Part shown: positions 7,006 through 14,712 of the stretch, in pieces
Position numbering within the stretch: the first letter of the stretch is position 1
Layout: each line of letters starts with the position of its first letter
NCBI GenBank assembly: GCA_023131935.1
Contig: JAGLYY010000191.1
Coordinates: 1 to 18,049, forward strand
Length of the DNA stretch: 18,049 nucleotides
Source of the DNA: Spirochaetales bacterium
GTDB lineage: Bacteria > Spirochaetota > Spirochaetia > JAGLYY01
Reading direction: 5' to 3'
The notes under the pieces: generated by a model
Database searches by the model: none
Told to the model about the DNA's origin: nothing
Seen by the model: only the letters and a program-made list of their open reading frames with translations
Program-made: the position numbers and the translations under genes

Positions 7006-8850
7006 TTGAAAGGAATACTTCGTCTGAGTACCCTATGCGCCATTCTCCTCCTCGTCCTCCCGGGATTGGGAATGAAAGCCCTTCCCGGCGTACAAACCAT
7101 CATCGGATTTGGCGGTTACTACCGCGAAGACAGCTGGACGCCGCTGCTGGTACGGCTCCATAATCGGGAATCCATCATTGAAGGGACCCTCTCTATTGAA
7201 CTGTTCATGGAGAGTACCTCAACACAACCTCACTGGAGAATACACACCCGGGACATTGAACTTCCTCAAAACTCCCGCAAGGCATTCCAGTTCTTCCTCC
7301 CGCTCAATCATTCCGTTCAAAAGGGAATCCTCAAAATATCCGACTCTTCCGGCATACTGTACCAGGAGGAAATTCCTTTAGGGCGGAAGCGGATTACCCA
7401 GGGGATTATCCTCGCCTGTTCCTCCAAACCGGACCTGGATTTTCTTTATGCATTATCCCCGGATGTGATGGACATGCGAATACTATACCCTCATATTGAT
7501 CTGCTTCCCGACCATTGGGCTGCTTATGACGGGGTAGAGATGATAGTACTCCACCGGGAAATAGGGCCGCGTCTATCCACAGCCCAGGTGGAGGCCATTA
7601 AACACTGGGCGGCGAAGGGGGGCACGCTGGTAATAAGCGGTGGTCCCGGATTCGGTAAAGGGGGAGCCTTATCCCCCCTTCTCCCCTTAAAACCTGAAGG
7701 ACTCGGATGGGCTTCAAGTTTCTCATCTCCGGTAACGACAGGATCTCATTACAAGGGGGAAACCCTCTATGATTATCAAGGCATACCTTTAGTAATATGG
7801 AACAGATACGGCAGAGGAGTTACCTTTTTTCTGGCTTTCGATTACGCGAACCTGCCGCCGGAACTGAATCAGGAAGAACTCTGGACAACCATTGTGGGCA
7901 GCGTTCCGGAAACCCGGGAGAGAATCCCCTTTAAACTGGATAATATTTTCTCCGATTCCTATCTCTTTCATATACTCGATGTATCAGACCAGGGGTTCCC
8001 GGAAGAGACCATGATATGGGTGTTTTCTCTTCTCTATCTTGTTGGGACCTTCGTCATCCTCCTTATCATTAAAAGGAAACATTCTTTCAAGAATTTTATC
8101 ATAGTATTTGTCTTCCTGTTTGTCATGACAGCCCTTTCCGCGTTTCTTTTTCTTTCAGGTGCCAATAGAACCAACCCCACTACCCTTGATATTGAGTTTG
8201 CCGCAATGGATGGAAAATCAGAAACCTTTCATATTTACAAAGATGTCCTGGTAGCCACCCCAAGGAAGATTTCCTTTCCCTTCCATATAACTAATTCAGC
8301 GGGAATCATTCTCCCGAGGTTCCAGGATAACTTGATTTTCAGTTCCGGTAAGGGAGATACCCGAATAGATTTTTCTTTACTCTCCTGGGATTCAAAAGGG
8401 TTTATTCTACAAGAGGCTGTAGAGGCAACAGTCGAAGGGCTCATAACGAGAGATAATGGCCTCAAGCATATAACCGTATGGAATAATGGAACCCATCTTA
8501 TTTCTGACGGATTCTTTTTAACAGGCGGGATGGTTTATCCCGCGGGGACCCTTCTGCCGGGGGACAAGCTGGATGAAGTGTTCCGCGAGGTTCCTCAACC
8601 CGCCACAATCAATTTTGAAACCGGCTGGGAGGATGGACTCGTTTTCCCACCCCATGCCGTCGCAAAGAAAATTGCCATAGAACATTTTATTCAGGATGCC
8701 GCTTTTTCCACTTATCAGTCCGCGCCAATTCTCTTTTTCGGGTGGCTTCAGGAACCGATTATTGAGATTTATCCGGAACGTAAAGGGATTGAATCTCTCA
8801 GTCTGACTCTGCTGGTTCTGGCGTTTCAGGAAGGAGATATGGATAAATGA
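7006..8850 (+). CDS. Membrane protein with GATase1-like domain, first gene of the MoxR/VWA operon
   Basis: A 614-residue protein starting with TTG; GGAG lies seven bases upstream and an in-frame stop at 6988 rules out longer starts, while later ATGs would cut the signal sequence. Layout: signal peptide (about 1-25), an exported beta-sandwich-like part (GYYREDSWTPLLVRLHN), then a class-I glutamine-amidotransferase-like Rossmann part (about 172-300: VEMIVLHREIGP, AIKHWAAKGGTLVISGG, later WNRYGRGVTFFLAFDY). Two membrane helices at about 336-356 and 364-385 are followed by a second exported beta-rich part. No GxCxG nucleophile elbow is present, so the amidotransferase fold should be non-catalytic. 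Proteins of this shape travel with MoxR/DUF58/VWA genes. A role as an exported part of the assembly or transport machine is inferred; I cannot name a family member. Confidence 0.85.
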   Translation: MKGILRLSTLCAILLLVLPGLGMKALPGVQTIIGFGGYYREDSWTPLLVRLHNRESIIEGTLSIELFMESTSTQPHWRIHTRDIELPQNSRKAFQFFLPLNHSVQKGILKISDSSGILYQEEIPLGRKRITQGIILACSSKPDLDFLYALSPDVMDMRILYPHIDLLPDHWAAYDGVEMIVLHREIGPRLSTAQVEAIKHWAAKGGTLVISGGPGFGKGGALSPLLPLKPEGLGWASSFSSPVTTGSHYKGETLYDYQGIPLVIWNRYGRGVTFFLAFDYANLPPELNQEELWTTIVGSVPETRERIPFKLDNIFSDSYLFHILDVSDQGFPEETMIWVFSLLYLVGTFVILLIIKRKHSFKNFIIVFVFLFVMTALSAFLFLSGANRTNPTTLDIEFAAMDGKSETFHIYKDVLVATPRKISFPFHITNSAGIILPRFQDNLIFSSGKGDTRIDFSLLSWDSKGFILQEAVEATVEGLITRDNGLKHITVWNNGTHLISDGFFLTGGMVYPAGTLLPGDKLDEVFREVPQPATINFETGWEDGLVFPPHAVAKKIAIEHFIQDAAFSTYQSAPILFFGWLQEPIIEIYPERKGIESLSLTLLVLAFQEGDMDK

Positions 8851-9584
8851 AAAACCCCGCCTTTGAGGAATCGCTCCGTATTTTCTTCTTTGAGAGCAGA
8901 GCCAGGCTAACTATTCTGTCAGTATTGACCATCCTCCTTCTTTTCCTCCTGCTCTTTCTACCTCGCGGGTCCCTCTCTCAGTACATGCGGGCGCAACGTG
9001 GTCCCTCTGTGTATTCTGTTATCATTATCAGCACATTTCTCATCATGACGATCTTTACCATCCGCTATTCATCAGAAAGGACCGAGGGGCATGCTCCTTA
9101 TAAAATGCGCCGATGGTTTCAGTACACAACGCTCTCGCCTTACCAGTTGTTTTTTGGAAAGGCGGGGTTTGGCCTTCTCCATACATTGATGTTAACTCTA
9201 CTCCCCCTTCCAATCCTGATAATCGCCGCCGGGAGAGCGGGTATCGGATTATCCAATCTTCTGTACTCCGCCCTTACGCTGTTCCTGTTCCTTTGTGTGA
9301 TCCGGATGTATGGTTTCTTTCTCCTCAGTTTGCTGGAGGGTTTACGCTGGATGCTTGAAGTACCACTCTGGACCTCTATTGCCCTTTTCCTCCTTTTCTC
9401 TCCGCGGTATATACCGAATTTCCACCCGGTAACACTGCTGCTTCGCATTGAATCCTCGAGCAATCCTGGTTCCGTCTTTATCCCCATTATCCTGGTTACT
9501 TCAATATGCGCCCTCTTCTTCGGAGGTCTGACTCTGATCCGGCTTATCTTCCTCTCCCGGAAATACAGGAGCGGCAATGGCTGA
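8847..9584 (+). CDS. Six-TM ABC-2-permease-like membrane protein
   Basis: A 245-residue, very hydrophobic protein with about six membrane helices (roughly residues 20-42, 55-72, 105-132, 138-160, 172-188 and 213-238) and short basic loops. The pattern, with a helix pair followed by a cytoplasmic segment RWFQYTTLSPYQLFFGKAG, resembles ABC-2-type export permeases, where a 'spot the ATPase' coupling helix often reads like this. The ATG overlaps the upstream stop by four bases (ATGA), and AAGGAG lies ten bases before it. No ABC ATPase gene is in the window, so either the ATPase is encoded elsewhere or this is not a true transporter. Assignment is by topology and short motif only. Confidence 0.8.
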   Translation: MKNPAFEESLRIFFFESRARLTILSVLTILLLFLLLFLPRGSLSQYMRAQRGPSVYSVIIISTFLIMTIFTIRYSSERTEGHAPYKMRRWFQYTTLSPYQLFFGKAGFGLLHTLMLTLLPLPILIIAAGRAGIGLSNLLYSALTLFLFLCVIRMYGFFLLSLLEGLRWMLEVPLWTSIALFLLFSPRYIPNFHPVTLLLRIESSSNPGSVFIPIILVTSICALFFGGLTLIRLIFLSRKYRSGNG

Positions 9585-11040
9585 CACACGGTTCCTCCTC
9601 TTCCTCCTTCGCGATCTATCCCGGCAAAAAAGACTGTCCCGCTCATTTCGGTTTCTCCTGTACGGGGCGGTTTGCAGTTTCTTTACCGGGACCCTCCTCA
9701 TTTTCATCTTTCGATGGCAGGCATGGGAAACCACTGTGCTTTGTATCGGAGTTTTTCTCATCCCGCTCCTTTCCGCGATTTATGGCCTCCTTGGCCTCGA
9801 AAATGAACAGGAGCTCCTCCTTAAAGCGGACAACCACTACAACCTCCCGGAAACTCTGAGTTCTGCCTGGGAAATCTCAAAAAGAGATCCGGACAATCCT
9901 TTCTTTCCTCTACTCATCGAGGACGCCCGGGCAGCGGCGGGAAAGATCAGGCAGAAAGATGTTTACCCCTTCGTTTTCCGGCAATGGCAGATCATTGTAC
10001 CGGTACTTGCTGCTTCAATGCTGTTTCTCGGGACCTTCTCCTTTCCGTTCCTGGCTGTTGATCCTCTGATAGCCTCGGAAGGACTTATCCTGGAAGAATT
10101 AGGGAAAAAACTTGCCGAAGAAATACCGGAAGAAGATGTAGAAACCCATGACCTTGCCCTCAAACTGCAGCGCCTTGGGGAAAAACTGCAGGAAAAGCCA
10201 ATGACCAGGGAACGGGCACGTCAGGAGGTGGATTCCTTCAGTGAACAGATTGAAAGCAGAATCGGCGACCTCAAACGGCAAAACCTGATGGCTGAAGTTG
10301 AAGAAGATGTTCCAGGCGTGGAGGATTTCCAGGAAGATATTTTCAGACTGGAGAGGGGGGAATCCAGTGATGAAGAGATCGCCGCTTTTCGTGAGAAAAT
10401 TGTTGGGTCTAATGAAATCGATCCGGAAACACTGGAAAGGATTGAAAAGGCTTTTGATGAATATGACCCCGGCTCCGGCGATCGTGGCGATTCCTGGCTT
10501 TCCGATAAGCTCAAAGAGGAGCTCGGAGAACAAGGAAAAAGTGATAGAACAATCGACAATCTCTCTTCTGCCGAAGATATCCTTTCAGATACTGAGGACC
10601 GGTTGGATGAAGGTTCCAGTGACTCGATTGCCCAAAGTGATAATAAAGAATCTGAAGAAACGGGGACCTCCTCCGGTACCTCCCGGCCGGGAGAAGAAGA
10701 GATAGATGAAGAGGGGCTCCCCGGTGAAGGGGGAAGTGCCGGCAAATCGAGTTCGGCGCCTGGAGGTGGGGAACCGGAAGAACCGGAAGAGACAACGGAA
10801 CCAATCAGTATGTTCTCCGAAGGCTCTATGAAGGAACTTGAGGGAAAGCTGACCCCTGGTGATCAGATGAAAGCCTTTATCCGATCCCTGCCATCCTACA
10901 GTGAAACAGCAGGGGGCGGGTCAGGTTATATCCTTGAATATCGTAAACAAATAGAGAACGTTATCTCGACAGAACAGATCCCCGAGAAATATATGGGATT
11001 TGTCAGGGATTATTTTCTTGAAATAGGAGTGATTGAGTGA
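9577..11040 (+). CDS. DUF4175-like membrane-anchored acidic protein
   Basis: A 487-residue protein with three membrane helices near the N-terminus (about 25-45, 49-72, 133-155), the first pair linked by little and followed by an ENEQELLLKADNHYNLPETL segment of the kind found in DUF4175-like proteins. The remaining 330 residues should be cytoplasmic or exported as one long charged arm: first amphipathic coiled-coil-like helices (LALKLQRLGEKLQEKPMTRE), then a strongly acidic Ser/Gly/Glu/Pro-rich low-complexity stretch (about 300-410), then a short ordered C-terminus (GYILEYRKQIENVI to the end). DUF4175-type proteins occur beside MoxR/DUF58 genes. The ATG overlaps the upstream stop by eight bases, with AGGAG five bases before. 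The family call is moderate; the function is unknown and a docking or scaffold role is inferred. Confidence 0.8.
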   Translation: MADTRFLLFLLRDLSRQKRLSRSFRFLLYGAVCSFFTGTLLIFIFRWQAWETTVLCIGVFLIPLLSAIYGLLGLENEQELLLKADNHYNLPETLSSAWEISKRDPDNPFFPLLIEDARAAAGKIRQKDVYPFVFRQWQIIVPVLAASMLFLGTFSFPFLAVDPLIASEGLILEELGKKLAEEIPEEDVETHDLALKLQRLGEKLQEKPMTRERARQEVDSFSEQIESRIGDLKRQNLMAEVEEDVPGVEDFQEDIFRLERGESSDEEIAAFREKIVGSNEIDPETLERIEKAFDEYDPGSGDRGDSWLSDKLKEELGEQGKSDRTIDNLSSAEDILSDTEDRLDEGSSDSIAQSDNKESEETGTSSGTSRPGEEEIDEEGLPGEGGSAGKSSSAPGGGEPEEPEETTEPISMFSEGSMKELEGKLTPGDQMKAFIRSLPSYSETAGGGSGYILEYRKQIENVISTEQIPEKYMGFVRDYFLEIGVIE

Positions 11041-12035
11041 AAGAGGAACAGGTAATCGAAATTACACGGGAAGAGACCGTAGAATGGGGGGATAGAATCC
11101 GGAAGGTTTTGGCAGAGGTTTCAAAAGGGGTAGTCGGGCAATCCGACCGGGTCACCGAAATCCTTGTATGCCTTCTTTCAAAGGGGCACGCCCTCATTGA
11201 AGGGGTCCCCGGCCTCGGAAAAACCTACCTTATAAAATCTCTGGGAAAGATCCTTGGCTTACAAACTACCCGGATCCAGTTTACACCGGACCTGATGCCC
11301 GCGGACATCATCGGTACCCATGTGATAATGAAATCGGGGGAGGGGATACAGGATATCCAGTTTCAGAAAGGGCCGGTGTTCACCCAGATCCTCCTTGCCG
11401 ATGAAATCAACCGGGCTACACCAAAAACCCAATCGGCTATGCTCGAAGCGATGCAGGAGCAGCAGGTAACCGTTGGAGGAAAAACTTACCCCCTCGAACT
11501 GCCCTTCATTGTGCTCGCGACCCAGAATCCCATCGAGATGGAGGGGACTTACCCTCTGCCGGAGGCCCAACTCGACCGGTTCTTCTTTAAACTCCGAATC
11601 GAATATCCGAAAACCGAAGAGATTGGGGAAATTCTCGATAGAACTACCTATAGATCAGAACCGGAACTAAAGCAGATAACCGACACAACTACCCTGCTTC
11701 GGATGCAGGAACTTGTGCGCGGGATACCTATCTCCCGGGAGGTCCAGGATTACGCTATCAGAATTCTGATGGCTACCCATCCGGAAAAAAACAGGAACGA
11801 AATTACAAGATACATCAGGTACGGCGCAAGCCCGAGAGGGGCCCAGAGCATGGTCCTTTCAGGCAAGGTCTTTGCCCTTATCGACGGGCGGTATGCTGTA
11901 TCTTTTGAAGATATTCGCCGGGCTGCCCTGCCGTCCCTCCGGCACAGAATTATCCTCAGTTTCGAAGGCGAGGCGGAAGGGATAACCCCTGAGGGAATCA
12001 TTTCTTCAATTCTCGAGGAGGTAGCGGAAGCGTGA
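11037..12035 (+). CDS. MoxR-family AAA+ ATPase
   Basis: A 332-residue cytoplasmic ATPase with the full set of MoxR motifs: GQ-motif (residues 34-35), Walker A GVPGLGKT (56-63), the MoxR-typical FTPDLMPADIIG (82-93), Walker B ILLADE (118-123) followed by INRATPKTQSAMLEAM, sensor 1 ATQNP (161-165), arginine-finger region EAQLDRFFF (176-184) and sensor 2 SPRG (about 263-266). Nothing is missing. MoxR proteins remodel or insert cofactors into partner proteins together with VWA-domain proteins, usually encoded next door as here. The GTG start forms a four-base overlap with the upstream stop and has AGGAG seven bases upstream. It should be the motor of the operon; its client is not indicated by the sequence. 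Confidence 0.97.
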   Translation: MKEEQVIEITREETVEWGDRIRKVLAEVSKGVVGQSDRVTEILVCLLSKGHALIEGVPGLGKTYLIKSLGKILGLQTTRIQFTPDLMPADIIGTHVIMKSGEGIQDIQFQKGPVFTQILLADEINRATPKTQSAMLEAMQEQQVTVGGKTYPLELPFIVLATQNPIEMEGTYPLPEAQLDRFFFKLRIEYPKTEEIGEILDRTTYRSEPELKQITDTTTLLRMQELVRGIPISREVQDYAIRILMATHPEKNRNEITRYIRYGASPRGAQSMVLSGKVFALIDGRYAVSFEDIRRAALPSLRHRIILSFEGEAEGITPEGIISSILEEVAEA

Positions 12036-12922
12036 CAACCCCTGAGGGACCTCTTTTTGATCCTGTATTCCTGAAGAAACTTGACCATCTTGCCCTCTTA
12101 AGCCGGAAGCTGAAAAAGGGGGCTGCCCGGGGGGAACACCGGGTCCACCATAAGGGGTTAAGCCAGGAGTTTCACGATTACCGCGATTATCAACCGGGGG
12201 ATGATCTTCGCTATCTCGATTGGCATATTTACGCTCGGCTGGAGCGGCTCCTTATTAAACTCTTCTCCGGGGAGGAGGATCTCACGGTACACATCCTCCT
12301 CGATTCAAGCGGTTCGATGGCTTATGGCAATCCCAGAAAGATCGATTACGCCCGAAGAGTCGCGGCAGCCCTTGGATATATTGCCATTGCGAACCTCGAC
12401 AGGGTGGGGGTGTCATCCTTTTCCGACGGATTGAAAGAGCGCCTCTCCCCGCGGAGAAGACGAAGCCACGTTTTTTCTCTCTTCCATTATCTAAACGGTA
12501 TCGAGGCAAAGGGGACCACCAGTTTCAACCAATCTTTAACCAGATACGTCCGGGAAATCAGGCGCCCGGGTCTCGCTATTGTAATCAGCGATCTGATGGA
12601 TCCCGAAGGGTGGGAGACAGGCCTCCAGTCCCTGCTTTACCGAAAGTTTGATGTTATGGTGATTCACATCCTCGCGGAAGAGGAGATCAACCCGAAATTA
12701 GAGGGCCCGGTAAAAATGATCGACATGGAGACACGGAAAGAAGCCAGGCTCTCCCTCGATCCCTGGAGTATCGATGAATATACCAGGGAGTTGGAAGAGT
12801 ATTTTGGTGAAATTGAAGATTTCTGTGTTCGTAAAGGGATCGAATATTTACGGGCAGGCAATTTGATCCCCCTGGAAGATTTGATCTTGAAATACCTGAG
12901 ACAGGGGGTATACCTCCATTGA
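12032..12922 (+). CDS. DUF58 protein with VWA-like fold
   Basis: A 296-residue soluble protein with the DUF58 signature EFHDYRDYQPGDDLRYLDW (about 46-64) followed by a VWA-like domain. The metal-site motif is complete: DSSGSM (91-96, DxSxS), a GTTSF loop that supplies the threonine, and SDLMD that supplies the aspartate. The C-terminus is an extended helical segment. DUF58 proteins are the standard partners of MoxR ATPases, and this one overlaps moxR by four bases. GTG start with GAGGAGG about ten bases upstream. It has no membrane helix, so it probably acts in the cytoplasm between MoxR and the membrane-bound VWA proteins encoded next. Confidence 0.95.
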   Translation: MTTPEGPLFDPVFLKKLDHLALLSRKLKKGAARGEHRVHHKGLSQEFHDYRDYQPGDDLRYLDWHIYARLERLLIKLFSGEEDLTVHILLDSSGSMAYGNPRKIDYARRVAAALGYIAIANLDRVGVSSFSDGLKERLSPRRRRSHVFSLFHYLNGIEAKGTTSFNQSLTRYVREIRRPGLAIVISDLMDPEGWETGLQSLLYRKFDVMVIHILAEEEINPKLEGPVKMIDMETRKEARLSLDPWSIDEYTRELEEYFGEIEDFCVRKGIEYLRAGNLIPLEDLILKYLRQGVYLH

Positions 12923-14712
12923 CTTTTGCAAATCCACAAGCTCTCTATTTCCTTTTTCTCATTCCGGTCATTATCCTGCTTCATTTGATTTTTCGTAAAA
13001 GGCAGAAAATTGAATTCCCCTCTCTCCTTTTGTGGCATCGGCTGCAGGAGAAACAGCGGAAATTCCTGAATCGGCCGCTGCTTCGAAACCTTTTACTTTT
13101 CCTGCAGATTCTTGCCCTGATAATATTCAGCTTCACTCTCGCGGAACCGGAGTATCAAGCACCTGTTTCCAGCGAAAAAGGGGATGTTATCCTCATCGTG
13201 GATACCTCCGCCAGTATGGGTGTTCCATCAGAAGGAGGCACCCGGATTGATGAGGCGAAAAATATCGCCCTGGATATTATCCACAATCTTCGGGACACCG
13301 AGGCCATGATGATTATCGGCGCTTCAAAACCGCCGGAAGTAGTTTCCGGGTTCAGCCGGAATAAAATACGCTTGAGGTCTTCCGTCCGGGAAATAAAATC
13401 AACCCATAGAAAAAATGCTATCGCGGAGACCATCCAATTAGCCCTCTCTTTCGCTGAAACAGGATCACGCATTGTAGTAATCAGCGACGGCGCCTTCGAT
13501 CCCTCAGAAGTCGATATTCCCATGATCGAGGTACACACAGTCGGCCAAAAAGGGGGAAACATTGGGATAACGGCCTTTTCCCTCCGGGAGTCGGGCGGAA
13601 CTGAAGATAGATTTCAACTTTATTCCACTCTTGAGAACTTTGGGGATGAAACAGTGGCAGTCCCGCTGTCACTTATCCGGGACAACACCATCCTAGAACA
13701 GAGGGAGATATCCCTTCCTCCCAGGTCGGTTTTTCCACTGCTTTTTACCTTACCGCTCTCCGGCGGAGGAATCATCACCCTGAAGATAGAAAGGGAGGAT
13801 GATCTTTCGGCAGATAACCAGGCCCAGGCGGTTGTGGGGCAGAAGCCAAGAACTCAGGTACGCCTTGTAACCCCCGGGAACTACTTCCTCGAATCGGCCC
13901 TGCGGTTTGCCCCCGATATTGAACTTCGGATATCAGAGCAGTCAGGAGATTATTATGAGGAGATAATAATTTTTGACAGGATTGAACCTCCCGTAGAGCG
14001 GGATGGCTCTTTTCTCTATATTAATACCCTGCCGGCCGATTATTCCCTGCCCGAATATCTTGAATCCCGGAGAGTCACGAGCTGGGAACAGTCCCATCCT
14101 CTGTTAGAAAATACCAATTTAAAGGGGATCTCCTTTCTCAGGGTTCGGGGACCGCTTTCAGGCCTGAACCGGGAAAAGCAGAATATTGATCCTCTGATTT
14201 TTGCCGGACCCACACCGTTGGCTTACTCATTCGAGTCTGAATCAAAAAGATTTATCTATCTTGGATTCAACCTTCTTGAAACCGATTTCACCCTGCGGGC
14301 CGCTTTTCCGATATTCCTCGCCAACTCTATAAACTGGCTGGCGAGGCAGGATGAGGTAAACGACATACGACAACTCACCATTGGAGAAAGGCTTCCGTTA
14401 CAAAACCTGGGCAGAACACTTGAAGTCATCCTGCCGGATAACAACAGGAAACGGGTGCTGCCAACTGACAGAATATATCCCGGGAAAACAGGAATTCACG
14501 CGGTCTGTTCGGAGCGGGGTGATTATCTCTTCGCGATAAATCTGATTGACCGGGATGAATCAGATATCAACCCCCGGTTTCCCGCGGAGAAAGAAACCGA
14601 TCAGACAACTTCAGCCGAAGGCAGGGAAAAGAGATCGTTCTTTCCCTGGATACTCCTCTTCGCCCTCCTTCCCTTTGGAGCGGAATGGTTCGTTCAGGTG
14701 AGAAAATGGTAA
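12919..14712 (+). CDS. BatA-like membrane protein with VWA domain and C-terminal GATase1-like part
   Basis: A 597-residue protein starting with TTG (four-base overlap with the DUF58 stop; GGGGG ten bases upstream). The N-terminus is the BatA-type 'aerotolerance' region: one helix at about 7-25, a cytoplasmic loop with FPSLLLWHRL, and a second helix at about 56-75. A VWA domain follows (about 88-200) with an intact DTSASM metal site (95-100) and a VVISDGAF strand. Next come a beta domain and a degenerate GATase1-like part (IIIFDRIEPP; FIYLGFNLLETDF; FLANSINWLARQ, about 340-475), with no catalytic cysteine elbow. A final helix at about 574-592 anchors the C-terminus. In Bat operons such proteins work with MoxR at the membrane. 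The Bat name came from oxygen tolerance in Bacteroides, a role that should not be assumed here. Confidence 0.9.
   Translation: MTFANPQALYFLFLIPVIILLHLIFRKRQKIEFPSLLLWHRLQEKQRKFLNRPLLRNLLLFLQILALIIFSFTLAEPEYQAPVSSEKGDVILIVDTSASMGVPSEGGTRIDEAKNIALDIIHNLRDTEAMMIIGASKPPEVVSGFSRNKIRLRSSVREIKSTHRKNAIAETIQLALSFAETGSRIVVISDGAFDPSEVDIPMIEVHTVGQKGGNIGITAFSLRESGGTEDRFQLYSTLENFGDETVAVPLSLIRDNTILEQREISLPPRSVFPLLFTLPLSGGGIITLKIEREDDLSADNQAQAVVGQKPRTQVRLVTPGNYFLESALRFAPDIELRISEQSGDYYEEIIIFDRIEPPVERDGSFLYINTLPADYSLPEYLESRRVTSWEQSHPLLENTNLKGISFLRVRGPLSGLNREKQNIDPLIFAGPTPLAYSFESESKRFIYLGFNLLETDFTLRAAFPIFLANSINWLARQDEVNDIRQLTIGERLPLQNLGRTLEVILPDNNRKRVLPTDRIYPGKTGIHAVCSERGDYLFAINLIDRDESDINPRFPAEKETDQTTSAEGREKRSFFPWILLFALLPFGAEWFVQVRKW

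Noticed and set aside
9140..9761. Long - strand open frames (168 and 86 codons) over the permease-like gene and the start of the DUF4175-like gene
   Set aside because: Both are antisense to well-supported genes with ribosome sites and membrane helices; the Arg-rich products are typical of reverse readings of hydrophobic genes.
10221..10745. 174-codon - strand frame made mostly of serine
   Set aside because: It is the reverse reading of the acidic Ser/Glu-rich arm; composition alone explains it.
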